Of a stretch of DNA of 64,000 nucleotides, positions 35,131-47,579 are shown piece by piece. Under the pieces are notes generated by a model. That model was given only the letters and a program-made list of their open reading frames with translations. It did no database searches and was not told the origin of the DNA. Position numbers and translations under genes: made by a program. Source of the stretch: Escallonia rubra (lineage: Eukaryota > Streptophyta > Magnoliopsida > Escalloniales > Escalloniaceae); assembly GCA_033065855.1 (NCBI GenBank), contig JAVXUO010002581.1, positions 1,116,001-1,180,000 of the forward strand, given 5' to 3'. Position 1 is the first letter of the stretch; the number at the start of each line of letters is the position of its first letter.

Positions 35131-37374
35131 CATGTAAGACTTGCTTAGTTAAACTCTTGATCAGCAAAGATCAATTAACATAAGAATACACATGATAACT
35201 AATTGTAGAGTCCAATTTAATATGAACAACTACAAAATGCAAGTTTATTTAAACTCTAATATCTGCGATCTTACAGTCTTTCTACTAGAAATATACGTGA
35301 TAATCCATAGATTTTATCTCCCGTCTTACTTCATCTGGGAACCTAAAGCCTTTGCGTGGGAGTTCGAACCCATATATGCGACAGGAAAGGGGAATTTTTC
35401 TCGTATGGAACATGTGTGCAGCTTGGTCAAGGTATGAGTTACAGTAGGGTTATTGCAATTCCAATGAGCTAATGTTCTTTGTTTTCTATAATTTGTGATG
35501 TAGTATGGTGCATTGGTGCCTTTAGGTGCTTATGTTTGGCGACAATCTTTGGTGTTATACGGAGAAGCTGCCTAGACCAGATCAAAAACGAAGGAAATTT
35601 GGTTTGAGAAAGTGCACTACATGTTAGTCATTTCTCTCAACATCTATGTTTGTGTATATCTTCGTATTACTCACTCCCTAAATTTGTTGAATTCTGATGA
35701 CATGGTTGGTGAACTTCTGGTGGAAGGAGTTCTTGAATATAAGTGGAGTTCCAAAGCAGTAGATCTATGTCAATAAGAAAATTTAGAATCTTTGCACAAC
35801 CAAACCGAGAAAGGGAACAAGCAGGTAAAATGAGTTAATGTATTTTTTTTGCAATTTCTTATGATAATAAGAATTTTCAGTCTATCTCAATTTCTTATTA
35901 AGAAGGGAACTTTTGGTTTTTACTAAACTTCAATGTATCAATATACATGTACATTGAAACATTCATCCATTATCTATAAATTTGAAAGAAGTAAATTTGC
36001 ATCTAAAGTTTCTACATGTATCATTATTGATTTATATGTAAATCTCTCATTGATTTAGATTGCAAAGATTCTACAAGTGTCATATGAATTTACATGTAAA
36101 TTTATATGTTTTTCGACATAAAGTTGAAACATTCATCCATTATATGTTAGTATACAGAATGTAATACACCAAGAAGCATGATACTTTTTTTAATTTATAA
36201 AAGAAGGGATTGAGCTACTAGACATAAGATCGAAAGGTAATATTTTTCTACTATATAATAAATGCAGTTGACTCAAATTCACAATCTTGTTAAAATATAT
36301 TGGTTGGTAAAGATTTAGCTATATTCGCTACAGATGAAACTCTACCATAACACGTATTTTTTAAATAGTTGGAGTCAGGCCATAAGTTTGGCGTTATGGT
36401 TTTGAGCCTCATGGTATATAATCAAAATGTAATGGTTTTTTCGGTGCCTTTACTTTTTGATTATCTAATAAGTGTGAAGATTATTTCATTGATTATGAAT
36501 TTGCTCACACTTATTTCACCCAAGGTTAAATATTTTGCATGTATTATATTGGCGTAAAAAGGAATTTCAAGGTACTATAATATTTGGTTGCTTTTGATTT
36601 TAATTAAGTAACTACAATCTTCAATCTTCCTGTCTTGGAATGAACCTCCCTTAGTCGATTTTACATCCATTATATTGTTTAGTTTCAAACCTTTGGAGTA
36701 CAGAAAACTACCTATATATGTAGTCTTCTAAACTATCTAGCCAGTGTGTAATACATGTGCTGGCTATTTGTTTATTCTACAAAAAGTGGACTCTAGCTAA
36801 AAAGTAATCAATCAGCTATCTATTATTTATGTTCACTTACTTAGAACATGTTTCTGATTAATAAAGTCCTATTTATGAGAAATCCCTTTTTGGTTTATAA
36901 GATTTGGTATCGCTTACATAGAAAATAAGTTCAGTTCCAGAAAAAGAAGCGAAGTAGAATAAACTAAACATTAGTTATAGTATAAATAAAAAGATTCTTA
37001 ACTATTGACTACTGTGAAACATGTAAACACACACTTAGAGAAAAAATAGAAATAATTTTTAAGGGAAACAATTATATTGGCCCATATTATTATCATTCTA
37101 TCATGAAGTCAGTAAATCATCTAACACTGAACGCTTGGGTTAAATCTATTAAAGGTGACTTACTTTAAAGTAGGCCATTGGTTTGAAAGAAAGTAGAAAT
37201 GATGATTCTTGGATGTAATAGTCCACGGTAATTAACGTCACAAGATTGTTGTGGTAAATGTGGTACAACGCTGGTAACATTAATTGTGGATACTAGCTAT
37301 GATGGCAGCGGTAATAGTAAGAATAGAGTGATTCTAGCAGTGGTGATGACGAACAAATATTTGGCACTTATGAT
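35131..37374. other. Gene-free AT-rich stretch
   Basis: Frames near 35192-35437 and 36369-36557 show no domain. No RNA gene or terminal-repeat structure is visible. Confidence 0.45.
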
Positions 37375-37535
37375 TAGGGGTGAGCAGCGAACCGATCAAA
37401 CCGAGTCGAACCGTTCAACCCGAGGAAACCGAACCGATGAAATCCGAACCGTTGATGAGCTTGAGCGGTTTGGATTCAAAATTTCAAATCGAGGCCGGTT
37501 CGGTTCGGTTCACGGTTCAAAATTGCAAGGGTCTA
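37375..37535. repeat. Possible single end of a hAT-type element
   Basis: The stretch starts TTAGGGGTGAGCAGCGAACC and is packed with CCGAACC / GGTTCGG motifs in both orientations, a pattern common in subterminal regions of plant hAT elements. I found no opposite end or target duplication, so this is a relic at best. Confidence 0.4.
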
Positions 37536-40500
37536 TTAACTAGTATGAATTAAATTAAGTTAGCAGGTGCCTGATAAATATACAAAACTGATTAAATCAA
37601 TTTTTCAGAAGTGAAAAATTGATGAATCATTTTTCCACAATGATGTTTGACCAAATAAAGTACCAAAGTACCAAAGTACCCCTTGTTGATTACTAAGACT
37701 TTTAGCAACTTTCATTCAAACACTAATTTTTTTTATTATTTTGCCGCATTGAAGCTGCTTTGAATACTTTTCATTCAAATACCATCCATAACTTACAACT
37801 AATTTTGCTACAAATAACTTAAAAATGATTCGACTAAAATTTACTTAAAATTTTACTTTCAAGAATCAATTCCAAACAAACTCTAAGAGTAATACCCAAA
37901 AAGATCTCTAAACGTGTAGACTTTTGCCTGAAAACTTTGGCATTCAGTGCCTTTACAGGGACCTTTTTTGGCACTTAAAAAGATGATTTAACCACGTATA
38001 CATTGCTAGTTCCATATCATCCGTATCATGGCACCGATTTCGCCTTCAATCACCTTACTGAAAAGTACTAAAGGTGGTAAGTGGTTCATGGAAAATATTC
38101 CTTTGAATCACTGACATCCACAGCTTGGCAAACACACACTTCTGAAAATTTCTAATCAATCTCTTTCAGGAAAAACGGAAACATTTTAGTGGCTCTCCTT
38201 AATTGATAGTTTCAAACTTCATTGTAGATCAAGTGATTAAGCTCTAGTCCTTAGCAAAATCAAATTTGCGAACGTGTACCTCTCTGTGTTTGTGAGAGAG
38301 AGAGAGAGAGAGACAGAAATCGTTTTCAAGCCCATGACATTTACACAAGTCTCCCAACTCTTCCAGACAGGTAGCATAATGAAGATGAGGTCTCCACATC
38401 ACGTTATTGCCATCCTATCTGCTCATATTATCATATCACATAACGGATCACTTTTTCTCCTCAAAGGAAATTAGGCCATTTGGGTGCAGCAAAGCATTCA
38501 TCAAAATTGGCCGAGGGGTAGTCTGTAACTTGCGCAGACGCCATTTCGTCTTGCGAGTCGTAACTCTAGGCACGTCACAATTGAATATACAAAACCCAAC
38601 CAGTAGATGAATTTTTTTGGTTGAAATTAGAATCTTCTCGACTTGTTTCTTATCAAATTACTGTTGTGGCTCGGTGCACGAGACTTCGTTGAAAGCAACG
38701 TCTAAACATAACTGATGTACACAGTCTGGTCAGACCACATTAGAGCACCCTCACCTCTAAACGTAGGCTCACGTCTTAAATCATAATTATAAATAAGTTC
38801 ATATGCCAGGCAAAGTCTCATTTAACAAATCAAATGAGGGAAAAATGAGAAAAGTCAACACGACAATTTGTATGTTCAAATTTTGTCCTAAGAAAAAGTT
38901 GAAGAGATTCAGATTTTGGAAGCAAGGTTGTACAATTTATTTATGTCCTAATAAGGAAATGGCCTACGTCATGCTTTTATTTTGGCCGTCCTGGTCCTGT
39001 GACAGCTAGGTCGTCTTCGTGAACGAGTTCAAGAATATGGTAGGGTGACAATAAAATGGCGAATATTATTTTGAACGAAGATGCCTAGCAACATGGCTTA
39101 TGTAGCAATAGGTAGACATGATGTAGCCTCGTGGTACATGCCATGTTTTATAATGACATCATTGGCTGTCTGACCGGTTTGTGTCTAGTCGATAACATTG
39201 AGAACAAGTCAATGTAGTTCCTTGCATGTCTAAAGGCAATGCCTCGCAACATTACAGATGTTGTAATAGAATATGCAACTTCGCTTGGATTCGTATCAGT
39301 AGTTGTGCTTTGCAATGGCATTACCGCTGGTTGCGCTCAAGAAGGTCACATTTGCGAATTGGGCCTCTGTCCGATGGTTGCGCCTTGCTTGCACGCTATG
39401 GGATAGTACCTAGCAACACAATTGGCATAGGGAATGGATGCGACGCTTAGAATGAATTCTCGTGGTAATGGTTGTGTCTTGCAGTGGCATTTCCCTCGAT
39501 CATGTTTGGCAATCCACCATTTGTTCGTCGACAAGCACCATTTGGTAGTTGGCATAAACCTAGTACTTTTCAACTACCATTCACAATCTTGTATGAAACT
39601 TCCAAAGCCCTGTTAATGTGCTTAACATGTCGGTGGTGTTTAGACAAAATTTCACATTGACAAGATGTGAAAAAGTAGGAAGCATTTGTATTCATACATA
39701 GGCTCGTTTCAAAATAACTTAGGCTTTTGGATTGAGTTGCCACCAAATGTATATCTGGGCCTTTGCACGACTATGAATTTGTCGTCTAACACCAAAATTT
39801 GTGAAGATTACAAACTAGAATTATTAACTTTCGCATGCTTACTTTTCAAGGTTTGAAAAAAAGGCAAAAGAAGACTGCCTAAGGAAGATAAATCAAGGTT
39901 GTGAGATCATGCATAGCATCTCCTGTTCACTTCGAGATAAACACTATCTATGAACTGATCTTCCAGCTGAAACTTGTAGGGAATCGGGTTGCCATGTATT
40001 TTGCTCTTTGAAGTTAGCCAAAAAAAGGAAATTTTAATACCATATATTCATTTTATTTGCTAATTACTTCAGATTTTTGGCTGACTTTTAGTGACACTGT
40101 TAATCTGTTATCATTAATGATGCAAAGCGCTTCTTCAAAAGTGCCATAAAACAAATATAGCACAATATTTTTTAAGAAAGTGCTAAGTGTTGGGGACTAA
40201 CTGATGGATGCATTAGATTGCAGAAAATCTGCTCATAAAAAACAAACGCTTCGTTACGAAAATAAAATTCTTATAATTCCAACATATAGTCAATGTGACC
40301 ATGCCTTTCTTTTCTGGACATAATATGAATAACTTTAAAACGTCAGTGAAACTAATAAATCATACATACCATCTGTTTATTCTCGTAATTACTAGCAATT
40401 TTGTGTAACAATTCGTGGAACTAAACTGTCACGATATTCTTGTTCTCGACGATTAAAGATATCATGATATTTGCATGAAAATATCTTTCCTCTTGACATA

Positions 40501-41107
40501 ATTCGCCTTAGATCTCTCAATTTTTATCTTCAGAACCACAATCTAGCCGAGCACTTTATCAAGAAAATCCATCTGCGTTGCCATATCATATCAGTCTGAA
40601 GATATTTGGCACTTTCAGAAAAAGGGGACCAAAGCAAGAGTTTTATAAAGCCTTAGACAGGTAATTTACAATGGAAAAGGAAACAATCCAACAGAAGGGT
40701 CTCTTTCAAATTTTGGAGCAATTGACACAGAAAGATTGGATCAAAGGACTCACTTTCATCTCCAGTGACATGGGCCCACTGAAATCCCTCGATTTGAGAG
40801 ACAACCAGTTAGAAATCAGACATTAGGATGAACTTTCTGAACCCAACCAATTAAACAACAGATAAGGCCCAACAGTGGGTCCCAAAAGTGCAACCCTTAC
40901 CTGTGGAGACCCCATTCCTAAAAAGGTCTATCCAAAAGAAGAGCGTAGAAACTCTTAAATAGACTGTAAAAGTGCGCTCTGTAGGTCTCACCTCATCCCC
41001 CTTACGCACAATAATAATTGTATAAGCTCCATTTTTGAGCTCTCTACTTCAAGATCTGGCAGATCCAAGATCTGCTATTACTTGCTAGCGCGAACCGAAA
41101 CATACAT
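37536..41107. other. Gene-free stretch upstream of COL16
   Basis: Holds a short (GA)n tract near 38290-38312 and a patch of slightly higher GC at 39200-39560 with repeated TTGCGC / GGCAATGC-like words and no recognisable protein. The last 200 bp are the COL16 promoter and 5' UTR; CTTAAATAGA near 40955 is a weak TATA candidate. Confidence 0.4.
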
Positions 41108-43211
41108 ATGTCTATGGTCTCGGAAAAAAAGTTAGCGAACGCGGTAGGTGGCAAGACGGCCCGAGCTTGTGACAGTTGCATAAGAAAGCGGGCTCGGTGG
41201 TATTGCCCCGCCGACGATGCTTTCTTATGCCAGGCTTGTGACGCCTCGGTGCACTCTGCGAACCCTTTGGCTCGCAGGCACGAGCGCGTCCGTCTCAAAA
41301 CGGCGACGTTCAAGCACTCGGAGGATGCTCAAGCCGCTCTAGAGGATTCACTACCGCCATCGTGGCACAAGGGTTTCACCAGAAAGGCACGAACGCCACG
41401 TAATCGAAAGAGCGGGATTCATCAATTCGCACAAAACCCTTTTCGGCTGGTGCCGGAGATAGGGTCGGACGAGGCTACCTCGTTAGAGGATAACGAGGAG
41501 CAGCTTTTGTATAGGGTTCCGATTTTTGACCCGTTGGCTGCGGAGTTGTGCTTGTCGACGACTTCGAATGACTTGGCAACGAATGCTATCAATGTGGGAA
41601 GCGAAGAGAATGAAGGGAATGAAGCTAAAGCTGTGTTTCGTGATTGTGGTAATGATGATGAGAATATTTTGCATGATTTCCTTCCATCCGAGATGGATCT
41701 TGCTGACTTTGCTGCTGATGTAGAAAGCTTGCTTGGCAAAGGACTCGATGAAGAATCTTTTGACATGGAAGGGCTGGGAATCTTGGACTGCAGGGAGAAA
41801 GATTCCATGGAAGGATCTTCAGGCAGTGGCCTAGTGAAGGTTGAAGATGATGAAGTGGACACGGAAGCTGTTATGGGAAGCCAAATTGAGATGGAAATGG
41901 ACTTGACAAGAGAGATACCATTGTTTGAGTTGAACTTCGACTATGACTCTCCCATAGAGTGCGAGCAAGGTGGTGACAATGGTGGAAATGAATACGCAAT
42001 TGAAAACAAGAGAGAAGACTGTGAAGTTGGCGAGCCAAAGAAGAAGAGGATCTTATTGGCGCTTGATTATGAAGGGGTCCTGGCCGCTTGGGCTGATCAA
42101 AGGTCTCCGTGGACCAACGGTGACCGTCCGGAATTGGATCCCTGTTGGCCAGATTGCATGGTTAGTTTTTTTCTTTCCTTTCCTTCATGTCACTAGCTTA
42201 CACTAATTTTCACTACTTACGCATAGAGTTAAGGTACATGCTTTAAGAGTGAAGTAATGTACGTTTAACCCTCTCTCCTCTAACTGGAGGGCAGTTGAGA
42301 CTTGAGAGGACCACCTTAGTTAGATTGGGAGAAATAAAGTAGCTAGAGGCTGGATGTGAGAGCTGTTGTATTTTGTGTGTCTACCTCAAAACACAATTTG
42401 CACAAAGGATTTATACCCACTTCAACATATTTAGTGGCAAATGTTTTTTGAATCAGAATGCCAGGTGGGGTTCATATGAAGGGTAGTCTGTTTCAAACAA
42501 TAAATTCATTGCTTGATTGTTTGAGGCAACCGGAAATATTTTGCCACTAAAAGTGCATGTTTCTCCGGTGAACCCTCATTGGAATAGAGTTCATCTTTCA
42601 ATTGATAAGGTACGTCCATTGAGGTTTCGTTGAGCGTCCACCAGCTCTCTTCTTTTGCTAGGGTTAATAGTGGGTCATTGTACTGTACATGTAGAGTTTG
42701 CCGCTAATGGGCTACCTTAATGCACGAGACTCCGGTCACCGGGCTTGTCCAATTTTGTTATTAAGACTTGAAATTCGAATTGCCTACACTAGCCAGTGAC
42801 TAAAAGCATTGTTGCTATGAAGGACATTACATATCTCAGATATGCCATCAAGGATGTTACTCTAGTGTTTTATAGTGACTTTTAGATACACGGGCATCCA
42901 GGAGTATATGCGAATATGTCTGTACTGACATGAATATATGAATTTTGCAGGGTGGTTGTGGAAGAGTTCATCATCCATTCGGAGATATGGGAATGATGAG
43001 CGGGCACCCAACGATGATGGACGGAGGGAGAGAAGCTAGAGTATCGAGGTACAGAGAGAAGCGGCGAACACGGTTGTTTTCAAAGAAAATAAGGTACGAG
43101 GTCCGGAAATTGAATGCAGAGAAGAGGCCTAGAATGAAAGGGAGATTCGTTAAGAGAGCAAATTTTGCAGGACCTGGTATTCCTCTGCTTACTAGCAGTA
43201 GCAGTAAATAA
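41108..43211 (+). CDS. COL16: CONSTANS-like zinc finger transcription factor, COL16 type
   Basis: A B-box/CCT nuclear transcription factor of the single-B-box COL group (Arabidopsis COL6/7/8/16), linked to light signalling, chlorophyll content, branching and flowering. Exons 41108-42160 and 42951-43211 join in phase 0 (ATG/GTTAGT, TTTTGCAG/GGT) into 437 residues. The B-box spans about residues 20-61, with Cys21, Cys24, Cys33, Asp36, Cys41, Cys44, His49 and His58. [14 protein letters not shown] follows near 110, a long acidic middle region comes next, and the CCT domain covers about 378-420 ([20 protein letters not shown] onward). Only one B-box is present, as expected for this group. A second ATG two codons in could also start. 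An AATAAA signal lies at 43296-43301. The single intron is 790 bp. Confidence 0.96.
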
Positions 43212-44150
43212 ATTGCTGTCAACCTCCCAGTTTACATGTTCAGTAGTAAACTGGCGGGATGTAATTAAGCCTGGTAACAATGTCTGTACAAGTACAATAA
43301 ATATGTGTAATGCAATGAAGTACAGAGGAAATTTCCCATCGCACCCTCACACAAACGGCGGATAATCACACTCGAATGCCACTTTTGACGCTAAATTTAT
43401 TCATTGTATCGCATTCTGAAGAGATATTGAAAAGTCATATGACATTCTTGTGCATAAATAGCTTCTTAAGTTGAACGCAAATTTACATAAGAACATAATC
43501 AGATTGACGACGGATGGGACAACTAAATCGGTCCGTAGAAACAGACAAAATTATTACTGGTATAAAACGTCTACAGGACTTTACCTTGCGTACATATGTT
43601 TTGTCAACAAGGGGAGCACAAAGAGGTCCCATGCTACATGTACCAAAGTCATACTTAAATTTGAATCCACACAAGTGCTGCTAACAGGGTGGATTAAGAC
43701 CAGGACTTAATTCAGAATCTATGACTAAATGTTCAGCAATTGCGACTCAACGTTTTGGAAAGATAATGCTGTATGTATACTTGTTTGTACTAGCTCGTCT
43801 CCAAGTTGGTAGAGAAAACAAGTTACAGGTGGAACTTGATGGTGAGGGTTGCCCCCTATTAAATTTCAATCTTGGCCTTTACTAACAAGCATGCGTGGTT
43901 GACATGCATAGGTCGTCCCTGTTGACGAGTCACATATTGGAGTTTATAGGATAATGCAGTACACTTGCACTATAAAGTGACCTATTTATATAGTCATAGA
44001 CCATCATCAAGTATGCATATGTTAAAATCTATCTTGTTAATGAAGTTTTTAATGCTTATCCACAAACAAACAAAAAATGGGCCTATTTAATTACCAGAGG
44101 TGATGAGTTTTTAAAGTTGGATAAAAGTAAATACGGTCATTCTATCGGGC
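43212..44150. other. 3' flank of COL16 and gene-free stretch
   Basis: The first 100 bp are COL16 3' UTR, with an AATAAA at 43296. The remainder shows no recognisable gene or repeat before the LINE insertion. Confidence 0.5.
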
Positions 44151-44165
44151 CTTGCGTTAAACATG

Positions 44166-44717
44166 TATTTTTTTTTTTTTTTTTATTGAAAAGGAAAACA
44201 AATAACAACAGTCTTAGACACGGGGGTCAACAACCCCGTTCATATCCGCCTTTAACAGGCTACAAAGCACCTCAGGTCGGTTGTCGAGATAAACAAAATC
44301 CCGATGTTGTCGGGCACCCAATTTGGTGAACAAATCCGCACACTGATTCCCTTCTCGCAGCACATGAGAGACGTTGGTCTCTGTCGCAATGAGCAGGAAT
44401 GGACAGTCTCGAATGAGGTTGATCAATGGATGGAACAGGTTGGTTTCCCTTTCGGTGATGATTTGTTTTGCCGTTAGTGAGTCAGTCTCCACCAAAGCTC
44501 GCACGATGTTGTGTTCCCTCAGTATCTGGAGACCATGGAAAATCCCCAGCAGTTCTGTTTCAAGGGTGTCGCTTGTGGTGGTACTTCCCAAGAAGCCTCC
44601 TATCCAGTTGCCACCATCATCCCTCAATAAACCTCCAAAATCGCTCCTAGCGTTCCCACTGAAGTTGCCATCTATGTTGAGTTTCACCATACCTGCACAA
44701 GCGCACCCAATTTGTCG
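44166..44717 (-). mobile_element. 5'-truncated L1-type LINE with RNase H domain
   Basis: A 552-bp insertion bounded by identical 15-bp target duplications CTTGCGTTAAACATG (44151-44165 and 44718-44732). On the minus strand it ends in a poly(A) tail (the T run near 44168-44185). It encodes an uninterrupted RNase H domain from 44690 to 44214: GMVKLNIDG opens the domain, with Asp in NIDG, Glu in LETELLG, Asp in VETDS and Asp in GNQCADL as the expected catalytic residues. This is the very 3' end of a plant LINE, truncated during target-primed reverse transcription. Identical duplications and an open frame point to a recent insertion. Confidence 0.9.
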
Positions 44718-44732
44718 CTTGCGTTAAACATG

Positions 44733-45550
44733 AATGATATGCATTGTTATCTTGATGGCTTAATTTTTTTTATTTTTTTTATAACAGAGAGTATGTTAAC
44801 ATTAAAGGATATCAGAGTTCTCACTATACAAGATCTTGGGTTTGATTCATTACGTTGATATATTTGGTTCCATTTTTATAATTATGCAGCTTGAGATTCA
44901 TTTATCTGTGCATTTGGGAGCTTGCACGAAAGAGAGAGTGTTCAGCGAGCATGATATATACGCTCTTGGGTCAATTCTCTAACAACTTGAGCTCTCATTC
45001 TTTAAGACAGTAATTTTCTCGAGTAATTAACGTAGGTTGGAACAAACTTAAAACGGATCATGGCAATTCAAGATGCAGGTCCAAGCTATCAATCTACTGA
45101 TCAAGGTGGCATGAAGAGAATATCTCTTCAAAAGTGGCTAAATTGCAGTAGTTGCAAATTTAACAGTTCGAGTTACCGTTCATGCATTTTGATGTAAGTA
45201 ATGAATGCTAATGTGCACATGTTGGATACACTGACACACATATGAAGCTTGGTTTGCAAATCCCTATTATAACGGGAATTAACCAAAATGATATTTGCAT
45301 AACATCTGAGATGCACAAAAAGAAAAGACTCAGCTGTTCAGATGTGGATTGTTGATTAGATTTTGCCTTTTAACGAGTCCCAAACAGATGCTTGTGTTGG
45401 TACATTAAGTCTTTCTGGAACCTCCTGATGAGAAGTCCTCTTTTTCCCATAGAAAAATGTTCGAGACATTTTCAAGTTATGCTAGAGACACCTGTGAGAA
45501 AGAAAAGTCTTAAAGTCTCTTTTGGCAACTTTAAAAAAACTTATGTATGT
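44733..45550. other. Gene-free stretch before the hAT element
   Basis: AT-rich intergenic DNA. I see no gene, RNA or repeat in it. Confidence 0.5.
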
Positions 45551-45960
45551 ATTGTAAATAGGGCTGTAAACGAACCGAGCCGTTCACGAACGGCTCGTCG
45601 TTCGTTCTCTATAAAACTCGTTCATGTTCGTTCGTCTAATATACGAACAGAACATGAACAAGTTTTTAGAGCTCGTTTAATAAACGAGCCGAGCATGAAC
45701 ACTCCAAAATGTTCACAAACGTGTTCGCGAACAGCTCGTCTAAATAATTAATTAATTAAATATGTTTAAACAATTAATATTTACCTAAACTATATAAATT
45801 AAAATTTAAATCTAGTGGTCTTAAAGTCAATTAGCCCATAACTCTAAGCCCACTTATTAACATAAAGCCCATGTGATTGATTATATATCAAAGCATATGT
45901 TTAATTTCTACATAGCCCAGCCCAACAACCCAAAAGCCCTTACTATCTAACATATACTAA

Positions 45961-46352
45961 GGGTGTGTTTGGATATGTAATTTTGAAATACTGGACATTT
46001 CTAAATACCCTCATTTCGAAATTCCTTGATTTACAAATTCTATCATTTTGAAATATCTTGTTTGGAAGAAAGGAAGCAAAAGGTTGTTAAAAAAGGTGGG
46101 AGGCAAGATTCCTAAAAAATAGGGAACTAGTTATTGTGGGTTTGTAACTGATTGGTGTGGATTTGACAAATAACTAGTTCAGACTAGTGATTTGAACTGT
46201 GGATTTGGTGACCCCAAATCCACAGTTCAAATCACTTCGAAATTTCAAAAATTCCCTTGTGAACTATCTAAACAAGATATTTTGTCCAAAGGATTTACAA
46301 ATACCCTACCAAAGTCAAATCCCCATTTCAAATCCTATATCCAAACACACCC
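45961..46352. mobile_element. Tourist-like (PIF/Harbinger) MITE nested in the hAT element
   Basis: A 392-bp element with terminal inverted repeats GGGTGTGTTTGGATAT / ATATCCAAACACACCC and a TAA target duplication at 45958-45960 and 46353-46355, as expected for PIF/Harbinger. An internal palindrome is centred near 46207 (ATTTGAACTGTGGATTTGG and its complement). It inserted after, or was carried with, the surrounding hAT element. Confidence 0.82.
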
Positions 46353-46460
46353 TAAAAGAGACAGTTTTCCTAACATTTTTTCTTCCAAAATTCTCCCTCA
46401 TTTTCAGTCAAAACTTCAGTAATGCCATGCTTTCATTTCTCTGCTCTTCAGGAGAAACTT

Positions 46461-46880
46461 ACACGTGCATTTCATTTGCCACCAGTTGCTTTGGTTAGAA
46501 CGAAAGCTCCTCTTACTTATCTTTTTGTTTTGCTTTATCTTCTTTGTTTTCCCCCAAATTTTCTTCCTTGTACAAAGCAAGTGCTGAAGCTTCACGAATT
46601 GGAAGACAACCCACCTAAGGTAACCTTCTCTTTTATTCGTCTCCCAGATTTTCTTCTCTCGCACCTTGTTACACGTGCATTTCATTTGCCACCAGCTGCT
46701 TTGGTTTGAACGAAAGCTCCTCTTACTTATCTTTTTGTTTTGCTTTATCTTCTTTGTTTTCTCCCAGATTTTCTTCCTTGTACAAAGCAAGTGCTGAAGC
46801 TTCACGAATTGGAAGACAACCTACCTAAGGTAACCTTCTCTTTCATTCGTCTCCCAGATTTTCTTCTCTCGCACCTTGTT
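46461..46880. repeat. Tandem duplication, 2 x 210 bp
   Basis: Units start at 46461 and 46671 with ACACGTGCATTTCATTTGCC and are nearly identical. Each contains CTAAGGTAACCTTCTC, which looks like a splice donor after a short exon-like stretch (GAAGCTTCACGAATTGG). This may be a captured gene piece that later duplicated inside the hAT element. Confidence 0.88.
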
Positions 46881-47158
46881 ATAGGAACTTCTGCTCTTAA
46901 CACTCTCTGCTTCTATGTGGATGTGGGTGGGTGTAGCGGGGTGTGTGTGTTGGGGGGGTTGAGGGTGTAGCGGTGTCTGTGTGTGGGTGTAGTGGTCTGC
47001 ATGTGTGTGTGTGTGTTCTTGGTTAAAACCTCAACTCAATTTCTCTACTGACAAAACTCCTCAATTTCAACGGATGCTAAATTGGCGCATAATGTAATTT
47101 TCGTCTCAGTTCTTTTCACTGATATTCATCTCTTTCATTTTATCTTCTGTATTTCAAT

Positions 47159-47578
47159 GGAATCACGGCTGGTATAAAATAAAGAGGATGGGCCAGCTTT
47201 TGTTTTAGGAACTTCTGCTCTTTAACACACTCTGTTTCTGTGTGGGTGTGGATGAGTGGGCTATAAGCTGGAATCACGGCTGGTATAAAATAAAGAAGAT
47301 GGGGAGCCTTTTTTTGGAAGTTTGAGTAAACTACTAGGGAAGAAAAACCCCAGGAATGGGATGTTAGAAAGACCAAGAGCTGGTTGGATGGTCTGTGTGT
47401 GGGTGTAGTGGTATACTCTCAAAACTGGAATCACGGCTGGTATAAAATAAAGAAGATGGGGAGCCTTTTTTGGGAAGTTTGAGTAAACTACTAGGGAAGG
47501 AAAAAGCCCAGGAATGGGATGTTAGAAAGACCAAGAGCTGGTTGGATGGTCTGTGTGTGGGTGTAGCGGTATACTCTC
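47159..47578. repeat. Direct repeats, GGAATCACGGCTGG units
   Basis: The word GGAATCACGGCTGG followed by TATAAAATAAAGA occurs near 47159, 47270 and 47427. The last two begin well-matched units of about 157 bp that run through GGGAGCC, AAACTACTAGGGAAG and GGTTGGATGGTCTGTGTGTG. All lie in the hAT element. Confidence 0.8.
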
Positions 47579-47579
47579 A

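Noticed and set aside
35355-35390. tRNA-like GTTCGAACCC word
   Set aside because: No acceptor stem or anticodon arm can be formed around it.
41422-41862. Ser-rich minus-strand frame of 146 residues
   Set aside because: Shadow of the acidic middle region of COL16.
44374-44727. 117-residue plus-strand frame
   Set aside because: It is antisense to the LINE RNase H frame, which has the catalytic residues and a poly(A) on the opposite strand.
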